From the NCBI GenBank assembly GCA_002600635.1, contig CP021371.1:809001-873000 (forward strand): a DNA stretch of 64,000 nucleotides. Reading direction: 5' to 3'. Source of the stretch: Rhizobium sp. ACO-34A. GTDB lineage: Bacteria; Pseudomonadota; Alphaproteobacteria; Rhizobiales; Rhizobiaceae. The position numbers and the translations under genes were made by a program. The notes below the pieces were generated by a model. That model ran no database searches and was not told where the DNA came from. It worked only from the letters and a program-made list of their open reading frames with translations. Position 1 is the stretch's first letter. Each line of letters starts with the position of its first letter. This document shows positions 35,091 through 44,728 of this stretch, in pieces.

Positions 35091-35102
35091 GACTAAATTA
35101 AC

Positions 35103-35116
35103 CATGAAGTTTCATG
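35103..35116. promoter_or_regulatory. Short inverted repeat upstream of the Wzz-type gene
   Basis: CATGAA-GT-TTCATG, located 13 bases after the GH5 stop and about 95 bases before the Wzz-type start, in an AT-rich stretch. Possible operator; no further support. Confidence 0.25.
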
Positions 35117-35211
35117 ATTTATCGAGAAACGGACGTCTCGTGGTCAGACTGCGAGACGTGTTCCCCCGTGACTGAACGCAACCAGTTCGATGAAGAGTGT
35201 GACCTGAGCAT

Positions 35212-36861
35212 ATGGCCGGCCCCAAAAGCGAATATCGGCGTATCAGCGATCGTTCCGCCTCTTCGGACGGGGGAGGCAATGTCAGCCTTCGCCGGTATCT
35301 GGATGCCTCCAGAGACAAGACGCCGACCCGAGAAACCTGGACTGATGCCCGGACAAGCCGCGATGATTTCGGGCGCATCGCGGAGGAGCGGCCTGTTCCG
35401 CAGGCGCAAAGCGAAGCACCGGTTCACAGAGCTCCTGCGCCATCTCAGTCGGATGTACGCGCATTGGCAACCGTCGCCGAACGGCCTGATGCCGGGACTG
35501 TCATCGATGACGGTCCGCTCGTCGTTGATCTGCAATTCGTTTTTTCGTCCGCCTGGAAGCGGCGCACGATCATTCTCGCCGGCGCGGTCGTCTGTGGTCT
35601 CCTGGGCGGGGCGATGACCACACTGTTGTCGAAGAACTACAGCGCCGCTGTCACGCTCTATTTCGATCCGCAGAAGCTCGCCGTGGAACTCGTTGACGGT
35701 GACAGGTCGACATCGCCGGAAGTGCTGAACGCCACCATCGACAGCCAGACGCGCATCATCACCTCTTATGCGGTTCTCGAAAACGTCGCGAAGAACCTCA
35801 AGCTGACGGCCGATCCGGAATTTGTTGGCAAGCCTTCGGGAAATGCCACGGCCGACATGAATACGGTTGTCTCCAATCTGCAGAGGCATGTCGAGGTTGC
35901 CCGCCAGGACAGCACCTACATCTTTCAGGTCAAGGCGAAGGCCAATGCTCCGGATAAGTCGGCTGATATCGCCAATGCCGTGGTCGCGGCCTATCTCACG
36001 GACACGCGGCTCAACGCCGAAAGCAGCTATGGAAGCGTGAATGCCGGCCTTGTCGGTCGCCTGACGGACTTGCGGCAGGCGGTCATCGCCGCCGAGGCCG
36101 AGGTTCGGGACTACACTTCGAAGAACGATCTCTATGCCGTGGGCGGCGACCTGATCGCCGACAAGCGTCTGCAGTCGCTGGACGATTTGCTGGTCACGGC
36201 GCAGCACAAGACCATATCGGCGAAGGCCCAGCTCGATATCGTATCGAAACTGGGTGTCGACAATGTCCTGATTGCCGATGCTGGAAGCGATAATGGCGGC
36301 TCAAGGACCATTGCCGATCTCAGGAACCAGTATGCCAACCTGTCTGCCAATGTCAGCAGCCTGACGGAGCGGCTCGGACCGAGGCATCCGCAATTGCAAT
36401 CGGCCAAGGCGTCGTTGGAAGACGTCAAGCGTCAGATCCGCTCTGAGCTTGAGCGCATGGTCATGGCCGCGCGCAACTCCTATCAGTCCGCTCAGAATGA
36501 AGAGGCGGACCTGGTCAAGGAAATGAACGTCCAGAAGGCTTCCCAGGCGACCAATTCCACCGCGCTCATCGAGCTCAGCGAACTGGAACGCAAGGCAAAG
36601 GCCGCCCGTGACATCTACGAGGCGGTTCTGAAGCGCAGCGAGGAAACGTCGGCGCAAAAGAGCCTCTACGAAAGCAATGTGCGCATCGTCGCCCAGGCGA
36701 TCCCTTCGCAGGTGCCGGATGGGCCGAGCCGCAAGGCACTTCTGATCGCCGGCGTCTTCGGGGGCGGCATTCTCGGTCTGGGATTGGGGGTCGTAGCGGC
36801 TGTCGCCTATGCTCTTTATGCCAGGATCAGAGGTCGATCCTCAGCCGTCGGGACACGGTGA
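35212..36861 (+). CDS. Wzz/GumC-type exopolysaccharide chain-length/transport protein
   Basis: A 549-residue inner-membrane protein. After a polar N-terminal tail (about 1-115) comes TM1 (TIILAGAVVCGLLGGAMTTL), a Wzz domain, a long periplasmic coiled coil (about 270-470, including LTERLGPRHPQLQSAKASLE), the GumC/ExoP landmark LSELERKAKAARDIYEAVLK, and TM2 near the C-terminus (LLIAGVFGGGILGLGLGVVA). The C-terminal tyrosine-kinase domain found in ExoP is absent. It sets polymer length and aids export. A separate kinase partner is not seen in this locus. Confidence 0.9.
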   Translation: MAGPKSEYRRISDRSASSDGGGNVSLRRYLDASRDKTPTRETWTDARTSRDDFGRIAEERPVPQAQSEAPVHRAPAPSQSDVRALATVAERPDAGTVIDDGPLVVDLQFVFSSAWKRRTIILAGAVVCGLLGGAMTTLLSKNYSAAVTLYFDPQKLAVELVDGDRSTSPEVLNATIDSQTRIITSYAVLENVAKNLKLTADPEFVGKPSGNATADMNTVVSNLQRHVEVARQDSTYIFQVKAKANAPDKSADIANAVVAAYLTDTRLNAESSYGSVNAGLVGRLTDLRQAVIAAEAEVRDYTSKNDLYAVGGDLIADKRLQSLDDLLVTAQHKTISAKAQLDIVSKLGVDNVLIADAGSDNGGSRTIADLRNQYANLSANVSSLTERLGPRHPQLQSAKASLEDVKRQIRSELERMVMAARNSYQSAQNEEADLVKEMNVQKASQATNSTALIELSELERKAKAARDIYEAVLKRSEETSAQKSLYESNVRIVAQAIPSQVPDGPSRKALLIAGVFGGGILGLGLGVVAAVAYALYARIRGRSSAVGTR

Positions 36862-37005
36862 CACCTGCGCGGAGAGCTGGGGTTCACGATCGGCTGCGGA
36901 TTGTTCAGGCGGTGTCGCAGCCGCGAGAAATACGTTGCGGGCAGGCACTTGTCATCCAACAATGGCGATAGGTTTATCCGGCAAGGACCCTTCAGGAAAA
37001 GAGGA

Positions 37006-38121
37006 ATGTCTCCGAAACAGGACACTCAAGTCTCTTGTGAAATGCGAGGCGGAAAGGATCTCTCCGCCGGCAACTGCGGCGAGGCTTGCAAGGGCGCGAC
37101 GGCTGGCGAGAAGCTGCTTGCCGAGGAGATAGAAAGGCAGAAGTCGGGGATGACTCATGCGTCCCTCTGGATCTGGCTGCCGGGACTGCTTTTCCTCGCT
37201 GTTCTCTTGTTACTGGTGCTGCATGTCGAAGAGCTGAAGCATTTTGCCGAACTCGCTGCTGCTGCCGATGTACGATGGCTGCTGCTCGGGGCGGCTGTCC
37301 AGGCGCTGACTTATGTCTGCGCTGGCGGTGTATGGTGGCTTGCTCTTTGCCACGCCGGCTATCCAATGCGCTTTATCGGTTTCGCTCCGCTCGGGCTCGG
37401 GAAATTGTTCGTGGACCAGGCCCTGCCGACGGGCGGCGTCAGCGGAACGATCCTGGTGACCGCAGGCCTGAAGAACCGCGGAATACCCTTGCGGATCGCT
37501 TTCTACGCAATGCTGACAGGTCTGTTCACCTACTACTCCGCCTATCTTGCATCCGCTGTCGTCTGCTTCTTCGTCATCTACATGGATCACAGGATGGGAT
37601 CCGTTCTGGCCTCAACCTTTGCCGTCTTCGCAGTCGTTGCATTGTTTATCCCCTTGTCAGTCCTCGTGATGAAGGCGTTCGGCCCGCGCTTCATTCCCGG
37701 GTGGATTGCAAGGCAGAGAATTGTCAGGATATTGCTGCTTGAGATTGCCGAGGCGCCACTTGCGCAGTTACTGGACAGACGTCTGTTTCTCGGCGCTTTC
37801 TCGTTCCAGATCGCTATCGTGGTCCTGGATGCGACAACGCTCTGGATCGGTTTCAAGGCAATTGGCCACGACGTCGATGTGCTTGTTGCTTTTGCTGGCA
37901 TGGTTGCTGGTTCGATCGGAGCGACCATCGGTCCGGCCCCGTTGGGGCTCGGTACATATGAGGGTTCCGCAGTGGCAATCCTTGCAATCCTCGGGGTTCC
38001 CGTTGCCCCTTCGATAACAGCCGTCATCCTGTTCAGGGGGCTTTCGTTCTGGCTTCCCATGGTTCCCGGGATATGGTTTGCGCGCCGGGAACTTGCTCTC
38101 CGCAAGAACGGATCTCCCTGA
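37006..38121 (+). CDS. Lysylphosphatidylglycerol synthase TM-domain (UPF0104) membrane protein
   Basis: About 371 residues; ATG 37006 is chosen because AGGA lies 8 bases upstream, although starts at 36901 or 37150 remain possible. About eight hydrophobic segments and the family signatures LGKLFVDQALPTGGVSGTIL and GPAPLGLGTYEGSAVAILAI mark the LPG_synthase_TM/flippase-like family, without the catalytic aminoacyltransferase domain. Relatives often lie in polysaccharide or hopanoid loci and are thought to move lipid-linked substrates. Probably part of this exopolysaccharide locus. Confidence 0.85.
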   Translation: MSPKQDTQVSCEMRGGKDLSAGNCGEACKGATAGEKLLAEEIERQKSGMTHASLWIWLPGLLFLAVLLLLVLHVEELKHFAELAAAADVRWLLLGAAVQALTYVCAGGVWWLALCHAGYPMRFIGFAPLGLGKLFVDQALPTGGVSGTILVTAGLKNRGIPLRIAFYAMLTGLFTYYSAYLASAVVCFFVIYMDHRMGSVLASTFAVFAVVALFIPLSVLVMKAFGPRFIPGWIARQRIVRILLLEIAEAPLAQLLDRRLFLGAFSFQIAIVVLDATTLWIGFKAIGHDVDVLVAFAGMVAGSIGATIGPAPLGLGTYEGSAVAILAILGVPVAPSITAVILFRGLSFWLPMVPGIWFARRELALRKNGSP

Positions 38122-38155
38122 ATTCAGGGTTCTGACGTCAGTGAGGACGTTGGCG

Positions 38156-39109
38156 TCACCCCTTCGAGCGAAGTGACTGCGGCAGGAGATTGCGGCCGAT
38201 CCGCTCCAGTATCCGCTTGCGGACGAGCGACTCGCTGGCGAAGAGCCTGGCCATCTTCGAGAACTCCCGCTTCACGCGCGCCCTGTGAAAAGCGGCGATC
38301 GCCGCTTCCCGCTGAAGGACGGCGATACGCTTGGCAAAGCCGCTGTTTTCTTCCGGTGATAACTGGTTTCTCAGCCGTTGCCAGATTTCCGCCAGCGCAT
38401 AGATCAGCGGCTCCGTATCGGCGGTGCTGCGCGAATAGGGAGAGGCGGCTCGGCTGATGAGGCCGACCGGCATGGCATAGACATAAAGCGCTTCGTTGAC
38501 GTACATCGCCCGCCCGCCATACGCCATGAATTCGAGATTGAAGATCAGGTCTTCGCCCACGCGCACGTTTTCCCGATAGGACATGTCGTGGTCCACGAGG
38601 AATTGCCTGCGGATCAGCGGCTGCAGATATCCGAAGTCGTGAGTGTCGGCCGCGCTCGGCAGAACGAAGTCGATCAGGTGAAGGCAACGATCGTCGATCT
38701 TCTCGTAGATCGGGCCGGTCTCGATGCCAGCCCCGACATCGTAGCCCATGATGTTGTCCGCGATGAAATCGGCCTCGTCCGCATGTGCGAGCAGGCGTAC
38801 CAGTCGGTTCGGCTTCCACCAGTCGTCGGAATCGAGAAGTCCTATCCATTCTCCACGGGCGGCCTTGAAGCCGATGTTGCGGGCTGCGGAAGGCCCCCCG
38901 TTCTTCTCGCAGCGGATCACCCTGACGCGGTCGTCATGAGCATAAGCTTCGCTGACGAAGTCGGCGGTGCCGTCGGACGAGGCATCGTCGACGACGATGA
39001 CCTCCACAGGCACCATTTCCTGCTGAAGTGCGCTATCGATCGCCGTACGTACGCAGTCACGCGTATTATACGTCGGCATGACGACGGAAACCGTCGGATA
39101 GTCAGTCAT
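38156..39109 (-). CDS. Family 2 glycosyltransferase
   Basis: A 317-residue GT-A enzyme beginning MTDYPTVSVVMPTYNTRDCV. Motifs are VSVVMPTYN, VIVVDDASSDGTADF (nucleotide-sugar binding), ARNIGFKAARGEWIGLLDSD with the DSD metal site near residue 93, and VGEDLIFNLEFM (ED acid/base region, about 182). No membrane spans. It is the only minus-strand gene in the polysaccharide locus and converges with the UPF0104-family gene. Donor and acceptor sugars are unknown. Confidence 0.93.
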   Translation of the reverse strand: MTDYPTVSVVMPTYNTRDCVRTAIDSALQQEMVPVEVIVVDDASSDGTADFVSEAYAHDDRVRVIRCEKNGGPSAARNIGFKAARGEWIGLLDSDDWWKPNRLVRLLAHADEADFIADNIMGYDVGAGIETGPIYEKIDDRCLHLIDFVLPSAADTHDFGYLQPLIRRQFLVDHDMSYRENVRVGEDLIFNLEFMAYGGRAMYVNEALYVYAMPVGLISRAASPYSRSTADTEPLIYALAEIWQRLRNQLSPEENSGFAKRIAVLQREAAIAAFHRARVKREFSKMARLFASESLVRKRILERIGRNLLPQSLRSKG

Positions 39110-39332
39110 GAACAGTGTCCCGCTTTATTCTTCTCCGTTCCCTTCTAACTATTGCAGCTACGCATATTTCGATTTCGTGAATCAGGCTTTCGACTTTTTA
39201 TAAAACATAACGAACTTGCTTCGAGAGCACTCTCTTTTCATCCTGTCAGGACTTTCCTCACGAAATCTCAACATTGCCTGCGCTAGGTTATGATCTGTCA
39301 AAGTTCTGCGTTTTCGATCCAAGGCCTATGAA

Positions 39333-40445
39333 ATGTCCTATTTCGTCCAAAACCTGCGTCGTTTCGCCGGCGAGCTTCTGGAAGACCCGATTGGCGGACC
39401 GGCGAGGGTTGCCGCGGCCCTGAAGGTGAAATGGAAGACCGGGCTGGAGCAGACGCTCGGCTCTTCGGGCATGGGACGTCTTCTCGCCGCCCGCTATCGC
39501 GGGCGCGGTGTCGTGCTGATGTTTCATGAGATCCATGACGACGTTGAAGGCAACCTGCGCATGGGCTGCAGCCCGGAGCAATTGCGCACGGTGCTTATGG
39601 CCTTGAGAGCGGACGGCCGGGATATCGTCACGCCGGACGAGGCCGTGAAGCGTCTCGCCGATCCGCAGGCCGGTGATTTTGCCATAATGACCTTCGACGA
39701 TGGCTATCGCGACAACCGGACGATGGCACTGCCAATTCTGGAAGAGTTCGGGGCGCCGATGACCATGTTCGTGCCGACGGGCATGGTGACGCGTGAGGTC
39801 TATGCCTGGTGGCTTGGTCTCCGGGCACTGTTCCGGAGCAGGGACGAGGTGGAGATCGAGGCGATGGAGCGGCGTTTCACGCTCGCCGACGCACCATCCC
39901 GAAATGCGGCTCTGCGTCAGGTCGGCCTCTGGATCGGCACCGACCGCGCCCGGGCGGAAGCCTTGAAGCCGACCTTCGCTCGCCATGCGATATCCATTCC
40001 CGCACTGATCGACGAGGTTGCGATGGACGAGCAGGAAATCCGAAGCTTCGCCGATCATCCGCTGGTGACTATCGGCGGACATACCACGACCCATACGTTT
40101 CTCTCCGGTCTGGATGATTCAGCCGCCTACCGGGACATCGTCGACAACAAGTTCTATCTCGAAAAGCTTCTGGACCGTCCCGTCCGGCATTTCGCCTATC
40201 CCTATGGAACCGAGGGCGCCTGCGGAAAGCGCGAGGCGGAATATGTGAAGGCCGCAGGCTTCGAGACGGGGTTCACCACCCGATCGGGTCACCTCTTCCC
40301 CACCCATCTCTCGACATCTTCCCTCATGCCCCGCGAGGATACCGGCTTCGCCCACATGTCGAGTTCGCAGCTGGAAAACCGGCTGAGCGGCGCACGCCGG
40401 GCGCTCGTCACGCAATTCGGCGATCCGGTTGCCGGTCTTCGCTGA
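39333..40445 (+). CDS. Polysaccharide deacetylase (NodB-homology family)
   Basis: A 370-residue carbohydrate esterase family 4-like enzyme. The metal-binding FDDGYRDNRTMALP (about 119-132), IGGHTTTHTFLS (the HxxxH histidines, about 249-260) and FAYPYGTEGACGKRE (about 288-302) are all present. An N-terminal region of about 65 residues precedes the domain. No obvious signal peptide. Such enzymes remove N- or O-acetyl groups from surface polysaccharide. A promoter is likely in the AT-rich 220 bases upstream (39110-39332). Confidence 0.9.
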   Translation: MSYFVQNLRRFAGELLEDPIGGPARVAAALKVKWKTGLEQTLGSSGMGRLLAARYRGRGVVLMFHEIHDDVEGNLRMGCSPEQLRTVLMALRADGRDIVTPDEAVKRLADPQAGDFAIMTFDDGYRDNRTMALPILEEFGAPMTMFVPTGMVTREVYAWWLGLRALFRSRDEVEIEAMERRFTLADAPSRNAALRQVGLWIGTDRARAEALKPTFARHAISIPALIDEVAMDEQEIRSFADHPLVTIGGHTTTHTFLSGLDDSAAYRDIVDNKFYLEKLLDRPVRHFAYPYGTEGACGKREAEYVKAAGFETGFTTRSGHLFPTHLSTSSLMPREDTGFAHMSSSQLENRLSGARRALVTQFGDPVAGLR

Positions 40446-40558
40446 ACCGACGTTTCCACTGCGGGTAACGGTCGTTCATCCTCATTTCGGGTGAGAAAAT
40501 TCGCAAGGTAATGGAACCATTTCCCGGCTGGGGAGTTTGGCGGCCGGGAGGAATGCAC

Positions 40559-40807
40559 ATGTCCGAAATCTTTTGCGATATCGTCCCGCACCCTGAGGGA
40601 TGGATGTTTGTAAGCGAAGGCGTTCAATCGCCCATTTTCCCCTGTTACCAGATGGCGGTTGAGGCGGCCTACCGGCACGCCAATACCGAGGCGCACGCAC
40701 GGCGGTTTCTCGTCCTGCGGCAGCAGGATCTTAAAGGAAAGATGCGCTCGCTCGCCGGCCACGATGGGATTGCTCCATCGGGAGAAGAGGCGCGGGCCGT
40801 CCATTGA
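40559..40807 (+). CDS. Small hypothetical protein, DUF2188-like
   Basis: An 82-residue protein, MSEIFCDIVPHPEGWMFVSE. ATG 40559 is chosen because GGGAGGA ends 6 bases upstream, whereas the ATG at 40553 abuts that sequence. The pattern VxPHPEGWMF...A...A...HA resembles the short DUF2188-type proteins common in rhizobia. Function unknown. Confidence 0.65.
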   Translation: MSEIFCDIVPHPEGWMFVSEGVQSPIFPCYQMAVEAAYRHANTEAHARRFLVLRQQDLKGKMRSLAGHDGIAPSGEEARAVH

Positions 40808-40822
40808 TGGCACTTGCCGCCG

Positions 40823-41104
40823 TCATCCCCTGACGCGATCGGCGACCTCTACGCTGACGTTGACCCTTTCGACGCCGGGAACCGACATCGCGACCTCGAT
40901 CGCGCGGTCAACTTCATCCGACCAGAGAAGGTTGCCGCTGAGCATGATCGTGTTTCCCGTAGCCGTTACAGTAATATCGCTTGCGTCCACGCCCTGTGCA
41001 ATGGCCAGCGCCCGGGCTACGGCGCTTTCCAGCGGTTCCTGATCGGGATTTTCGATCTCGATTTCGGGGATTTCTTCATGGAATCGCGGCGGTTTGAAAA
41101 CCAT
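40823..41104 (-). CDS. BON-domain protein
   Basis: A 93-residue protein from ATG 41104, chosen because GGGAGG lies 5 bases upstream (an in-frame start at 41146 is possible). Residues 30-90 form a BON domain: DITVTATGNTIMLSGNLLWS, then VDRAIEVAMSVPGVERVNVS. BON domains bind phospholipid or other proteins and occur in periplasmic stress proteins such as OsmY. No signal peptide is seen here, so a cytoplasmic form is likely. Confidence 0.82.
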   Translation of the reverse strand: MVFKPPRFHEEIPEIEIENPDQEPLESAVARALAIAQGVDASDITVTATGNTIMLSGNLLWSDEVDRAIEVAMSVPGVERVNVSVEVADRVRG

Positions 41105-41379
41105 CTCTGCCTCCCTGCGGACGCCACCCGCGCCCTGACCACCCATGCTTCCGCCGTGTCGTTTCGGCTTCCTCCCGGCGTTGGGTGCGCCTGATAAACC
41201 GGCTCCTTGTGCCCTAACTCCCGAAAGTCCGCTTTGTTCCTGCCATTTTCCTTCGATGGTTGGCAGCGCGTTGAACCTGCGTTATCAATACATTAGTGAC
41301 TTCAGCGGCGGGGAGGCATAATGGATTGCTTTGAACGGCACAGTCTGGTCCACGATTCGAGCGTGGGTCTGCCGGGACG

Positions 41380-43071
41380 ATGAACAGACTTTCAAAGCTT
41401 TTCCCTACGGCTTCGCTCAGCGTCTATCTGGTCGCCATGGCCGTTCTGGCCACCGTTCCCCTGCTGATCTTCGTGGTTTTCCTGCTCTCCGAGCTTGAGC
41501 GCAATGAATATGATGCCTTGCGACGTGAAGTGGCGCTGGATGCACAGACGATTGCGGTCAATTTCGAACGCAAGCTGGAGGATATGGCGACCACCCTGCG
41601 CCTTCTGTCCGGCGCTTCCGAACTGAAGTCCGGCGATCTCGCGGCTTTTCATGCACGCACGTCGGCGAGCCTCGGGGAAGGCTCGCTCTATGTCCTGCTG
41701 GTATCGGCCGACGGCACGCAGAAGCTCAATACACGGGTGCCCTTCGGCACGGCGCTCGGCAAGATGTCCAATGTCGAGGGCCTGCATTCCGCCATCACGG
41801 CAAAGCGGGTAAAGGCGTCCGGGATCTTTTACGGCGCGACCGCCAAGCAATGGGTTTTCAACCTGACGATGCCGCTTCCCGAGGATCTGTCGGCCGTCGG
41901 TGACGCCATCGTGCTGACCCAGAATGCCGGCGATCTCGCCAGCATGACATCGACGGACGGCTTGCCCAACGGCTGGTCCGCGGCCCTGATCGACGGCGAG
42001 GGCAAGGTGATCGTCTCGAGTGGGCCGGACAATATTGCTTCCGCCCAGCCTTTCCCCGAGCCACTGCTGAAACTCATGACGGGAGCGAATGCCAGCGCCG
42101 TTCTCCGCGATGGAGATGCGAGAACCATGCTGGGTTATGCCAAGGTCGGTGACTGGCCGTGGCGCGTTGTGGTCTGGGGACCTGTGTCTGCGGCCCAGAG
42201 CACCATCGTCAGCACCTGGCGACAGTTGATCCTCGGAAGCGTCGTCCTCCTCGGCATCAGTCTCGGCATCGTGCTGATTGCCGCTAACCAGCTTCGCCGC
42301 TCGATCCGCCAGATTGCCCGCATGGCCGAGCGCATCGGTCATGGCGAAATCGTTTCGCCGGAGATTACCAAGGTCAGGGAGGCCAATCAGGTTTCCATTG
42401 CGCTCTCCAATGCCTCCTTCGATCGGGCTCAAGCGGAAGAACGGGTGCATTTCATCCTTCAGGAACTGGTGCACCGCACGAAGAATATACTCTCGCTGGT
42501 GCAGGCGATGATGCGCCAGCTTGCCCGCAGCACCGATGACATCGATGAATTCCAGAAGGCGGTAAGCGGTCGCCTCTCGGGCCTTGCCCAGTCGATCGAG
42601 GCGTTGGCCAAGCAGGAATGGGGTGGCATTCCCATTTCAAGCGTCATCAAGCTGCAACTGGCGACCGTGACCGGCGATAGCGAGCGGATCACGCTGCGCG
42701 GCCAGGACTTTCTGGCCAATGCCAATGCAGTCCAGAATCTCGGGCTTGTGCTCCATGAACTGGCGACCAATTCCGTGAAATATGGTGCGCTGTCCGTGCC
42801 CGACGGCCGCATTCTTGTGGAATGGGAGCGGTTCGTCGACGAGGAACAACAGGTCGGTCTTCGTATGCGCTGGAGCGAAAGCGGCGGTCCGCCGGTGGTG
42901 CAGCCCTCCCGGCGCGGCTTCGGCACGACCGTCATCGAACGGCATGCCGCCGCCGCCTTTGGCGGAAAAGTCACCATCGATTTCGACGAGAAGGGATTGC
43001 GATGGTCGCTGGCCGCACCGCTTTCAGCATTCGAGAGCAAACGCGGTCACGTCGAACATCCGACTTCATGA
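41380..43071 (+). CDS. Sensor histidine kinase, HWE/HisKA_2 family
   Basis: A 563-residue membrane kinase. TM1 (about 14-37, VYLVAMAVLATVPLLIFVVF), a periplasmic sensor domain of the Cache/CHASE type (40-270), TM2 (about 285-305, SVVLLGISLGIVLIAANQL), and a HAMP-like linker. The dimerisation helix has the phospho-acceptor His in LVHRTKNILSLVQAMMRQLA, and the ATPase domain shows GLVLHELATNSVKYGALS and RMRWSESGGP, hallmarks of HWE kinases. In alphaproteobacteria such kinases often feed general stress or light/redox responses. No response regulator lies next to it. Confidence 0.9.
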   Translation: MNRLSKLFPTASLSVYLVAMAVLATVPLLIFVVFLLSELERNEYDALRREVALDAQTIAVNFERKLEDMATTLRLLSGASELKSGDLAAFHARTSASLGEGSLYVLLVSADGTQKLNTRVPFGTALGKMSNVEGLHSAITAKRVKASGIFYGATAKQWVFNLTMPLPEDLSAVGDAIVLTQNAGDLASMTSTDGLPNGWSAALIDGEGKVIVSSGPDNIASAQPFPEPLLKLMTGANASAVLRDGDARTMLGYAKVGDWPWRVVVWGPVSAAQSTIVSTWRQLILGSVVLLGISLGIVLIAANQLRRSIRQIARMAERIGHGEIVSPEITKVREANQVSIALSNASFDRAQAEERVHFILQELVHRTKNILSLVQAMMRQLARSTDDIDEFQKAVSGRLSGLAQSIEALAKQEWGGIPISSVIKLQLATVTGDSERITLRGQDFLANANAVQNLGLVLHELATNSVKYGALSVPDGRILVEWERFVDEEQQVGLRMRWSESGGPPVVQPSRRGFGTTVIERHAAAAFGGKVTIDFDEKGLRWSLAAPLSAFESKRGHVEHPTS

Positions 43072-43356
43072 GGCTGCAGCCACCGCCTTGATCCGTTGCA
43101 ACGCCGCAGCCCGCTCCCGCGCCGTGACAAGGATCTCGCGGATCTCGTCGCTGCGCTCCGCCCCTGACGCATAACCTGCCGAGGGGGTCAAACCGGGATC
43201 TTCTGCGCCATCGCGCGTCATGATGTCCTGTTCCAGTGACCGAACCATATCCACCAGCGCTTCCGGCGACATCATGGCCGCGGTTAGCAGTGACACGAGT
43301 ATCTCGCGATGGGCGTTCAATCGTCCTTCGATCGCCTGATGTACCAGCTCCGCCAT
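43066..43356 (-). CDS. Hypothetical protein, 96 aa
   Basis: MAELVHQAIEGRLNAHREIL opens a short, entirely helical protein with a hydrophobic face (LVSLLTAAMMSPEALVDMVR) and an Arg/Ala-rich C-terminus. Its stop overlaps the end of the convergent histidine kinase gene by 6 bases. No family recognised; codon use fits the chromosome. Confidence 0.6.
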   Translation of the reverse strand: MAELVHQAIEGRLNAHREILVSLLTAAMMSPEALVDMVRSLEQDIMTRDGAEDPGLTPSAGYASGAERSDEIREILVTARERAAALQRIKAVAAAS

Positions 43357-43566
43357 CGCTCAAACCCCTGTGCCTGTCCGCATTGAAGGTGGCGAGACAA
43401 CGCGCGAACGGAGGAAAAGTTTCAGCCGCCGCGCAAGCATTTTGCCGACGGGCCACTTTTCCCACACCGTATCATCTGATCGTCAAGAACGCGGCCTATC
43501 AGCCTGCAATGATCGATGCCTCGTGCCCATTCATGTCCGAGGCCGAAAACCGGAAAGCTGATCCAG

Positions 43567-44376
43567 ATGCATAACGCCGAAGACGATGCCCGTTACGAGT
43601 TTGCCCATGCCCTGACCATCGAGGCGGGCGCGCTGGCGCTTGCCCATTTCCGCAATCTGGAAGCACTGGTCATTGAGGAAAAGAAGAGCGGTCAGGACGT
43701 GGTCAGCATTGCCGACCGCGAGGTGGAGGACCTGATCCGCAGCCGGATCTCCGTCGCTTTCCCCGATGACGGGTTTCTCGGCGAGGAAACCGGGCTGACG
43801 GAAGGCGCAAGCGGCTATCGCTGGGTGGTCGATCCCATCGACGGCACGAGCTGCTTTCTGCATGGCTATCGGGAGTGGTGCGTTTCGGTCGCGTTGATGA
43901 AAGGCGACGAAACCATCGTCGGCCTCGTCTACCAGCCGACGGTCGACGAGTTCTTTGCGGCGCGCAAGGGGAGCGGAGCATTCCTTAACGGCAAGCCGAT
44001 CCGAGTTGATGCCCGCGCGACGATTGCCAACGGATTGTTGGGCCTTGGAGCGAACGGTCGCGTACCGATCCGTTCGATTACGTGTTTTGCCGAGGTGTTG
44101 CTGGAGGCCGGCGGTATGTTCATCCGCAGCGGCTCCGGCGCATTGATGCTGACTCATGTCGCTTGCGGTCGCCTCGCTGGCTACTACGAACCGCACATCA
44201 ATGCCTGGGATTGCCTCGCAGCGCTTTGCCTGATCCGCGAGGCTGGTGGCTGGACTGCGGATTTCCCGGGTCCCGATGGCCTGTTGGCGGGCGGCAAGGT
44301 GGTTGGAGCGGCACCGCAGATCAGCAGCGAACTGGAAGCTTTGATAGAGCTTGCCACGGCCCGCGCTGCCATCTGA
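43567..44376 (+). CDS. Inositol monophosphatase family protein
   Basis: A 269-residue lithium-sensitive phosphatase-fold enzyme. Metal-binding motifs in order: FLGEETGLT (EE, about 76-77), WVVDPIDGTSCF (about 92-103) and HINAWDCLAALCLIREAGGW (WD, about 220). It could hydrolyse inositol phosphate, histidinol phosphate or 3'-phosphoadenosine phosphates. Since hisN-type enzymes belong here and hisD is in the window, a histidinol-phosphatase role is one option, but motif evidence does not decide. ATG 43567 gives a normal family length. Confidence 0.9.
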   Translation: MHNAEDDARYEFAHALTIEAGALALAHFRNLEALVIEEKKSGQDVVSIADREVEDLIRSRISVAFPDDGFLGEETGLTEGASGYRWVVDPIDGTSCFLHGYREWCVSVALMKGDETIVGLVYQPTVDEFFAARKGSGAFLNGKPIRVDARATIANGLLGLGANGRVPIRSITCFAEVLLEAGGMFIRSGSGALMLTHVACGRLAGYYEPHINAWDCLAALCLIREAGGWTADFPGPDGLLAGGKVVGAAPQISSELEALIELATARAAI

Positions 44377-44728
44377 TGTGACATTCGGCACGCTTTGCGC
44401 ACACTCGAAGCTCGCTGCAGTGCGGAAAGCTTCGAAATGACGCCGCTGGAAGGAATTCATTAACTTTCAGGCAAGGAATTAACCATAAAGATTGTAGGAC
44501 ACGTCGGAGAGGGACTCCCGCAAGGGGCGTTTCCGTCGGGCATGAAGCCATCCCGTCGTACCGGTTTCGGTCCGGTATGAGAAGCAATGACACAATTCCG
44601 GGGTAAGCCTTCGCTGAAAGCGATGCCGTCTGCCGCATCTTCAGATGCCGCCAAAACGTGTATCCGCGCAATCGATGACAGACCCGGAAATGACAGGACC
44701 GATCCGAGGGAGCGGTTCAGGAACGGGG

